Assembly: GCA_031266315.1 (NCBI GenBank)
Contig: JAISBG010000495.1
Span: 1 to 12,278, forward strand
Length of the DNA: 12,278 bases
DNA from: Planctomycetaceae bacterium
GTDB taxonomy: Bacteria; Planctomycetota; Planctomycetia; Pirellulales; Thermoguttaceae
Direction: 5' to 3'
A program made the position numbers and the translations under genes. The notes beneath the pieces were generated by a model. It did not search any database and had not been told where the DNA came from. It saw only the letters and a program-made list of their open reading frames with translations. Below are positions 7,660 through 12,278 of the stretch, one piece after another (the first letter of the stretch is position 1; each line of letters starts with the position of its first letter).

Positions 7660-8940
7660 ATGCCGATTCTTATTGATCAACCGGTTGTTAAGCAGCCGCA
7701 CCGAACACCGGAATTTACCGCACACGATAAGGAGATTCGAACAATTCTATGTCCGCAGATGGCTCCAATTCATTTTGCGTTGTTTCAGGCAGTTTTTGAG
7801 AATCATGGTTGTCGTTTTGAAGTGTTGCCTGAAGTTGATCGCGGAGCAGTCGAAGAAGGTTTGCGGTACGTTAATAATGATGTTTGCTATCCCGCAATTG
7901 TTGTTGTCGGGCAACTAATTCAGGCTTTGAAATCAGGAAAATATGACCCTGACCGAACTGCTTTAATGATCTCGCAAACATGCGGCGGTTGCCGGTCAAC
8001 AAACTACGCCACCTTCCTGAAAATTGCCGCTGCCAAAGCAGGATTTCATCATGTACCGGTTATTCCGTTCAGTGTTGACATTGCCAACGGCAACACCAAA
8101 GGAATTAACGTTAATTACAAAATGCTGAAAAAGATGTTTCTTGCATTTTTGTACGGTGATTTATTACAAAAACTTTCCAACTCTTGCCGTCCTTACGAAA
8201 CAGTTCGCGGGTCTGTCAACGCTTTGGTTGAAATTTGGATCAACCGGTTGCGGAAGGCAATACTGAGTAACGAAAAACATCATGTTGCAGATTTCGCCGC
8301 TCGGATTGTTCATGATTTTGATACCATCGAACTGACCGGAGAACGAACACGTCCACAAGTGGGAATTGTCGGTGAAATTCTTGTCAAATATCATCCCGGA
8401 GCCAATAACCATTTAATTTCCCTGATTGAACAGGAAGGCGGTGAAGTTGTTGTTCCGAATATTCTTGATTTTATGTTATACTGTTTGACTTCTGATGAGC
8501 AACGAAAACGGTATTCGCATGTTCCTTTTCTTGCCGGATTGAAAAGTTCTGCCGGAGTTTGGCTGATTGAACGTCAACGAAATAAGATTCGAAACATTCT
8601 CCAAAAGAGCCGTCGATTTGCTCCAATGGGAACGATTCGACATCTGATTCAGTTAGCCGAACCGATTGTTTCGACATGCAATCACACCGGCGAAGGTTGG
8701 CTTCTGACTGCCGAAATGGTCGAACTGATTGAAGAAGGTATTCCTAATATTGTTTGTGTTCAACCCTTCGGCTGCCTGCCGAATCATGTTACGGGAAAAG
8801 GCGTTCTGAAAGAATTACGTTCTCGTTACGCCAATGCAAATATCACGACAATCGACTATGACCCCGGTTCAACAGAAGTCAATCAACTCAACCGAATCAA
8901 ACTGCTCATGGCAGTTGCGTTGCGGAATTTGCCGAAATGA
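7660..8940 (+). CDS. 2-hydroxyacyl-CoA dehydratase-like / CoA-enzyme activase-related protein (COG3581-type)
   Basis: A 426-residue soluble protein that resembles the C-terminal third of the very large acyl-CoA dehydratase activase-related proteins, and the stand-alone COG3581 proteins related to 2-hydroxyglutaryl-CoA dehydratase subunits. It opens after about 25 residues with ILCPQMAPIHFALFQ (Cys31). Then come NNDVCYPAIVVVGQ (Cys76), ISQTCGGCRSTNY (Cys108, Cys111), a CNHTGEGWLLTAEM segment (Cys340) and VCVQPFGCLPNHVTGKG (Cys366, Cys372), ending in IDYDPGSTEVNQLNRIK. Several of these cysteines are good candidates for an iron-sulfur cluster, as in the dehydratases. The related enzymes need an ATP-driven activase; none lies in this window, so a partner, if needed, must be encoded elsewhere. 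The biochemical role of this subgroup is not established. No strong Shine-Dalgarno; only GAG lies just upstream of the ATG. Confidence 0.85.
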   Translation: MPILIDQPVVKQPHRTPEFTAHDKEIRTILCPQMAPIHFALFQAVFENHGCRFEVLPEVDRGAVEEGLRYVNNDVCYPAIVVVGQLIQALKSGKYDPDRTALMISQTCGGCRSTNYATFLKIAAAKAGFHHVPVIPFSVDIANGNTKGINVNYKMLKKMFLAFLYGDLLQKLSNSCRPYETVRGSVNALVEIWINRLRKAILSNEKHHVADFAARIVHDFDTIELTGERTRPQVGIVGEILVKYHPGANNHLISLIEQEGGEVVVPNILDFMLYCLTSDEQRKRYSHVPFLAGLKSSAGVWLIERQRNKIRNILQKSRRFAPMGTIRHLIQLAEPIVSTCNHTGEGWLLTAEMVELIEEGIPNIVCVQPFGCLPNHVTGKGVLKELRSRYANANITTIDYDPGSTEVNQLNRIKLLMAVALRNLPK

Positions 8941-9044
8941 AAACAAAAAAACGATTCTCATTTACGTTCGGAATAACCTGTCAGCAAAGTTTTTAATGAA
9001 TTGCCGACATCTTTTCGTGTATTAAGGCATATAAGACAATCATA

Positions 9045-9119
9045 AGGTGGGCAACCGTTCGCTGAACGGTTGCGTCGGCGTACTCGCCGACTGGGAATCA
9101 GATTAACGATGGCAAATGG
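9045..9119 (+). repeat. Single alpha-type hairpin-repeat unit
   Basis: It begins AGGTGGGCAA. GCAACCGTTC (9051-9060) pairs perfectly with GAACGGTTGC (9064-9073) around GCT. The second hairpin, GTCGGCG / TACT / CGCCGAC, abuts it at 9074-9091 and is identical to that at 2184-2201. The tail GAATCAGATTAACGATGGCA follows. There is no beta partner; GGAGTCAATGCC at about 9139 may be a remnant of one, cut short by the end of hisF. It lies between the convergent dehydratase-like and hisF genes, but no T-tract follows, so it is not an obvious terminator. Confidence 0.85.
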
Positions 9120-9153
9120 TGTTTTTTCCTTCCGTTTTGGAGTCAATGCCTTG

Positions 9154-9933
9154 TCAACGATGAATCCTTACGGGAACATTTAATTTGAATAAATGTTTTT
9201 TGAGTTCTGGAATTGTCGTTAATCCTGTGTGCAAAATTCCGGCAACAATGGCAGCATCAGCATGAGCAAGAACAAAAGCATCACGAAGATGTTCCGCAGA
9301 GCCTGCTCCTCCTGACGCGACAACCGGAACTCCAACCGCTTTGGCAATTCGCCCCGTAATCTCCAACTCAAAACCTGTTCGCGTTCCGTCCGCATCAACC
9401 GAATTGACTACAATCTCTCCCACTCCTAAATCAACCGCCCGCTTCGCCCATTCAACAGCGTCCAGACCGCTTCGTTCCCGAAAACCATGCGTCGTAACTT
9501 CATAACCGCTAGGAAAGTTCAACAAATCAGTTGTCGCAATCGGGTCCATTCCAAGAACAATACATTGCCGACCAAAAGCTTTGGCTCCTTCGGTAATTAT
9601 TGCCGGATTCCTGACCGCAAGCGAATTGACAGAAATTTTTTCCGCACCGGCATTGAGTACGTGTTCCATGTCCGCGAGCGAGGAAACCCCGCCACCCACC
9701 GCAAACGGAATCCGAACCGCCTCCGCCACACTCCGAACCATCTCAATATCAATCGGACGACGTTCCGCTGACGCCGTAATATCATAAACAACCAATTCGT
9801 CCGCCCCATCTTCATAATATTGATACGCCATCTCCACCGGATCACCTAAATCAATATTGTTCTTAAATTTGACCCCCTTCGTTACACGACGCTTTATCAC
9901 GTCAAGACAGGGAATAATACGGCATTTCAACAT
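9154..9933 (-). CDS. hisF: Imidazole glycerol phosphate synthase, cyclase subunit HisF
   Basis: A 259-residue (beta/alpha)8 barrel of normal HisF length. With the glutaminase HisH it converts PRFAR plus ammonia into imidazole glycerol phosphate and AICAR, a central step of histidine synthesis in the cytoplasm that also feeds purine synthesis. The sequence opens MLKCRIIPCLDV with the catalytic Asp11; Asp130 in VLGMDP is the second catalytic aspartate. Also present are the family motifs GADELVVYDITAS, FAVGGGV, NSVDADGT (Asp180) and VVASGGAG (to about 211), which form the phosphate and substrate sites. Small departures from common versions are LGMDP and VVNSVD. No other his gene is nearby, so HisH and HisA must be encoded elsewhere. 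No Shine-Dalgarno is visible before the ATG. It is divergent from the phosphohexomutase-like gene across a 600-base gap. Confidence 0.96.
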   Translation of the reverse strand: MLKCRIIPCLDVIKRRVTKGVKFKNNIDLGDPVEMAYQYYEDGADELVVYDITASAERRPIDIEMVRSVAEAVRIPFAVGGGVSSLADMEHVLNAGAEKISVNSLAVRNPAIITEGAKAFGRQCIVLGMDPIATTDLLNFPSGYEVTTHGFRERSGLDAVEWAKRAVDLGVGEIVVNSVDADGTRTGFELEITGRIAKAVGVPVVASGGAGSAEHLRDAFVLAHADAAIVAGILHTGLTTIPELKKHLFKLNVPVRIHR

Positions 9934-10094
9934 GGTCGGAATTATGGAAAATCAGCAGACATTACAACTTTCAAACAAAACAAAAATATTGGATTATTTT
10001 CCGTTTTCTGCTTACTTTGTCAAGGGAACTCTCTGTAGGATTTATTTTATTTAGATGAATCATGAAGGTGAGTTATTTATCAAAAGAATCAAAA

Positions 10095-10245
10095 GACCCG
10101 CGGGGCGGTCGCGCCGGTTGAGTCGTTATTGACTCCAACAGGCAATGTCTTACCTTTTTTGATAGCAGAATATTTATGAAGGACATACCGATTGGAGTCA
10201 ATAACGACTCAACCGGCGCAACCCTTCAGCGAAGGGATTGCCCAC
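10095..10245. repeat. Hairpin-repeat pair 3 with a 28-bp perfect inverted repeat
   Basis: Two beta-type units face each other. Positions 10111-10138 are the exact reverse complement of 10192-10219, 28 bases each with 53 bases between. The right unit keeps the full hairpin: GCAACCCTTC (10218-10227), AGC loop, GAAGGG, one unpaired A, TTGC (to 10241), ending GCCCAC at 10245. The left unit has lost the outer arm; only GACC / GGTC (10095-10110) remains. Each arm also contains the small GAGTC / GTTATT / GACTC hairpin (10120-10135 in the left unit). The element lies in the divergent gap between hisF and the phosphohexomutase-like gene. No other feature was recognised between 9934 and 10094. Confidence 0.85.
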
Positions 10246-10371
10246 GCGGTGGGTTGTTACACATTGCCCCTAAAGGGACGGAAGAAAAACTTGTAATCTT
10301 ACGTAGGGAAGTCTTGTTTTTTGGTTCGATACGCATAAAATTAAAAACTTGAAAAATTTGTAGTTCGTATT

Positions 10372-10507
10372 GTATCCGGTTAATTGCCTATTTTCCTGCT
10401 TACTATTCCTAAACCCTGAACTCTAAATCCAATCCCCAACCAACACAGACCACCGAAAAAAAAATGAAATTCCGCCAAACGTAAAATGAAAATGATTAAC
10501 CGGATAC
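10372..10507. repeat. 136-base stretch with 13-bp perfect inverted ends
   Basis: GTATCCGGTTAAT (10372-10384) and its exact reverse complement (10495-10507) bound an AT-rich core without an open frame of note. CGTAT occurs just outside each end (10366-10370 and 10508-10512), which could be a target duplication, although one base separates the left copy from the repeat. This is compatible with a small non-autonomous transposon inserted shortly upstream of the phosphohexomutase-like gene, or with a long-range operator-like inverted repeat. Only one copy is seen. Confidence 0.45.
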
Positions 10508-10540
10508 CGTATAACTATTGTTCCTAACGACAGCAGTAAT

Positions 10541-11944
10541 ATGATGCAAAGTTCGAATCCGAGTCTTTATCGTGATGAATTTATTCTTGGTCTTGTAGAA
10601 AGCGAATTGAATGAAACGCTTTACAAATCATGGGGGCAATCTCTTGCTCGAATGTTGCCGGCGGGTTCAAAATTCCTTGTTACGTCGGATTTTCGCCAAA
10701 GTTCGGAGTTGTTCAAAACGGCATTAGTGGATGGGTTGCTTTCAAACGGCATGGACGTCTTTGATTTGGGCAATGTTCCAACCAATCTGGCTTCTTATGC
10801 CATTGATTTAGTTCCGGCGAACGCTTCCGCCAGTGTAACCGGCGGCAACTTCGCTTCTGTCTGGAATGGGTTACGCTGGATCATTCCTAATTGTTCCTCT
10901 TCCATTGCCATGCAGATTGACCAACTTCGCGATGAAATGAAATCGCCTCCCGAATCTTTCGTAACAACTCGCGGAAATTACCGGACGAATAACATCGTAC
11001 CAACATGGTGTCGTTTTTTGAAGGATGTTTGGTACGATACACAACAAATTCCTTTGAAAATTATTCTCGATCCGATGTACGGCAATTGGGCTCCTTTCGC
11101 ACAAGAAGCGTTACAGACTTGCTTTTCGCAAACGTCTTTCGAATCAATTCATAACGAACCCAAAGAAGATTTCGGCGGAATGATTCCGGCATCACGACGT
11201 TGGAAATCATTATCGACGTTGTGTTCCGAAGTTGTTCGCCGCCGTGCCGATCTGGGAATCGCCCTTGAAGCCGACGCTTTTTCTTTTGCACTTGTCGATA
11301 ATCTCGGTCAACCGTTGCTTTACGAAGAAATCACTTGGATCGTATTACATTATTTGCTTGGAGAGGCAATAAACGGAGAAGTTTTTCTTCACGATGTCAA
11401 TTGTTCGGAAAAAATTATCGCCGAAGGTATTCGGTTGGGGGCTTCGCCTTGTATCGTCAAAAATTCCCATCTTGCGTTTCTTTCCAAAATGCAGGAAACC
11501 AATGCGTTAATTGGATTTGGTTTTGACGGGAGTATTTATTTTCGTGGTGTTCGCGGAAGACGTATTGTCGTATTTGCGATTTGTTGGTTCCTCGATTATT
11601 TCACAAGCCTCAAAATGCCCCTTTCGGAATGGCGAAAACGATTTCCGGCATTTTACGCAACTCCAGAACTTCGTACACCGCTGGTTTCTTTAGAAGAAAT
11701 AATTCCGCGTCTTTCCGCGGCATGGTCATGTTCTCCGTCTTCGACATTGGAAGGAGTTCGGTTTGTTGTTCCCGGCGGGCGTATCCATGTTCGTCTTATT
11801 TCGGATTTCGCCCAATTAGGTTTTCATTTCGAAACAGACCACCGATCAAGTTTACACCGAATCTTTTCAGAATGTTGCCGTGCTTTGGAAGGTCTGGATC
11901 ACCTCTCCTTTTTCCTAAAAGAAGGATTGGCAAACTGGCGGTAA
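10541..11944 (+). CDS. Degenerate phosphohexomutase-family protein (probable pseudoenzyme)
   Basis: A 467-residue protein with the length and four-domain order of the phosphomannomutase/phosphoglucomutase/phosphoglucosamine mutase superfamily. Retained features: the domain I strand and turn FLVTSDFRQSS (Asp50, Arg52) with GMDVFDLGNVPT; domain II LKIILDPMYGN (Asp177); a domain III fold ending in ALVDNLGQ; and a C-terminal domain with GVRFVVPGGRIHVR. The active-site motifs are altered. The phosphoserine loop TASHNP reads TGGNFA (Thr100-Ala105), with Gly102 at the serine position. The metal loop DGDADR reads EADAFS (243-248). The sugar motif GGExSGH reads GFGFDGS (325-331). The phosphate loop RxSxTEP reads RLISDFA (418-424). 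The frame is intact and well supplied with conserved structure, so it does not look like a decaying gene. A binding, regulatory or structural role is possible. No Shine-Dalgarno; two ATGs stand in tandem at the start. Confidence 0.8.
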   Translation: MMQSSNPSLYRDEFILGLVESELNETLYKSWGQSLARMLPAGSKFLVTSDFRQSSELFKTALVDGLLSNGMDVFDLGNVPTNLASYAIDLVPANASASVTGGNFASVWNGLRWIIPNCSSSIAMQIDQLRDEMKSPPESFVTTRGNYRTNNIVPTWCRFLKDVWYDTQQIPLKIILDPMYGNWAPFAQEALQTCFSQTSFESIHNEPKEDFGGMIPASRRWKSLSTLCSEVVRRRADLGIALEADAFSFALVDNLGQPLLYEEITWIVLHYLLGEAINGEVFLHDVNCSEKIIAEGIRLGASPCIVKNSHLAFLSKMQETNALIGFGFDGSIYFRGVRGRRIVVFAICWFLDYFTSLKMPLSEWRKRFPAFYATPELRTPLVSLEEIIPRLSAAWSCSPSSTLEGVRFVVPGGRIHVRLISDFAQLGFHFETDHRSSLHRIFSECCRALEGLDHLSFFLKEGLANWR

Positions 11945-11950
11945 AAAAAT

Positions 11951-12054
11951 ATTTCTGATTCTACCGTATTAGGTGTCCAAGCATTGACAAGTTCGTTTTA
12001 AACACGCAACACACGAAAAATCGTGAAAGAGGTGGGCGATCCGTCCGTTGGACG
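11951..12054 (+). repeat. Beta-type hairpin-repeat unit, truncated
   Basis: The beta flank begins just after the stop codon of the phosphohexomutase-like gene; its first 26 bases equal 269-294. It leads to AGGTGGGCGA at 12030-12039 and a hairpin CGTCC / GTT / GGACG (about 12042-12054). Here the loop is GTT rather than GCT, and the outer arm of the stem (expected TCGC) is missing. This confirms that the flank and the hairpin travel together as one element. Confidence 0.75.
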
Positions 12055-12074
12055 CAAAAGTATCTACACATTTT

Positions 12075-12278
12075 TTACAAAGTTTGGCAAGCATTTTTTT
12101 TAGTAGGGAGCGTAGTTTTGTGATTTGGTTTTAGGTCGCCTCCTCTGGAATCCAGATAATCGAGTATTTGTAGTAACAAAAATAATCCCGAAAGCAATAT
12201 CCCCGCGGTTGGTGGTCTGCCGCGTTTTCGGCTTTTGCCGCTTAGTTGTGTCAATACTTTTTTGAGTTCTTCCGCTTC
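12075..12278 (-). CDS. C-terminal end of an unidentified protein (start beyond the window)
   Basis: A minus-strand frame is open from the right edge and stops with TAA at 12077-12075, giving 67 residues. It starts EAEELKKVLTQLSGKS, continues with a basic SRKRGRPP stretch that resembles an AT-hook-like or nuclear-style basic motif, then a hydrophobic run GILLSGLFLLLQILDYL that could be one membrane segment, and ends in a polar tail ...KKNACQTL. I do not recognise the family. The strand fits the strict alternation of gene directions in this window, but an open frame of this length could also occur by chance. Confidence 0.35.
   Translation of the reverse strand, partial: EAEELKKVLTQLSGKSRKRGRPPTAGILLSGLFLLLQILDYLDSRGGDLKPNHKTTLPTKKNACQTL

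Noticed and set aside
8958..9146. 62-residue minus-strand open frame downstream of hisF
   Set aside because: It is derived from the single hairpin unit at 9045-9119 and has no family resemblance or ribosome binding site.
9487..9787. Plus-strand open frames inside hisF
   Set aside because: They are antisense shadows of a clearly recognised gene and have no motif of their own.
10026..10138. Short open frame from the ATG at 10054 (MNHEGELFIKR...) before the phosphohexomutase-like gene
   Set aside because: Its second half is read through the left arm of hairpin-repeat pair 3 and no family resemblance is seen.
10541..11944. Pseudogene call for the phosphohexomutase-like protein
   Set aside because: There is no frameshift, premature stop or truncation, and structural motifs outside the active site are kept, so an intact gene for a non-canonical protein is the better reading.
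361..12054. CRISPR array
   Set aside because: The repeats are kilobases apart, occur on both strands and have variable stems; there are no regularly spaced unique spacers and no cas genes.

Overview
The window looks like chromosomal DNA of a planctomycete with a low-to-moderate GC genome. The clearest marker is the DUF1559 pseudopilin-like protein at its left end, a family greatly expanded in Planctomycetes. Other fitting signs are a large secreted glycoside hydrolase, a his gene standing outside any his operon, scarce Shine-Dalgarno sequences and long AT-rich gaps full of palindromes. This assignment is inference; no rRNA or other phylogenetic marker gene is present.

Layout, left to right: a gene-poor left edge with a cluster of hairpins (1-360); a pair of hairpin repeats (361-566); a rho-independent terminator and the DUF1559 gene on the minus strand (591-1902); a second hairpin-repeat pair in the divergent gap; a secreted GH106-type alpha-L-rhamnosidase-like protein (2484-6482, plus); a palindromic miniature-element-like block (6556-6770); a half-size EamA transporter (6896-7309, minus); a stand-alone 2-hydroxyacyl-CoA dehydratase/activase-related protein (7660-8940, plus); a single hairpin repeat; hisF (9154-9933, minus); a 600-base divergent gap holding a third hairpin pair and a small element with inverted ends; a phosphohexomutase-like protein whose active-site motifs are all altered (10541-11944, plus); another truncated hairpin repeat; and the end of an unidentified minus-strand gene at the right edge.

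Every gene lies on the opposite strand to its neighbours, so there are no operons here and each gene is probably its own transcription unit. No shared pathway is apparent: the genes cover secreted surface proteins, polysaccharide breakdown, small-molecule export, CoA/iron-sulfur chemistry, histidine synthesis and a probable pseudoenzyme.

Two observations deserve most attention. One is a dispersed family of paired hairpins whose 10-bp stems differ in sequence from copy to copy but keep their pairing and an invariant GCT loop. The other is an intact, full-length phosphohexomutase homologue that has lost the catalytic serine, part of the metal site, the sugar-binding motif and the phosphate-binding motif.
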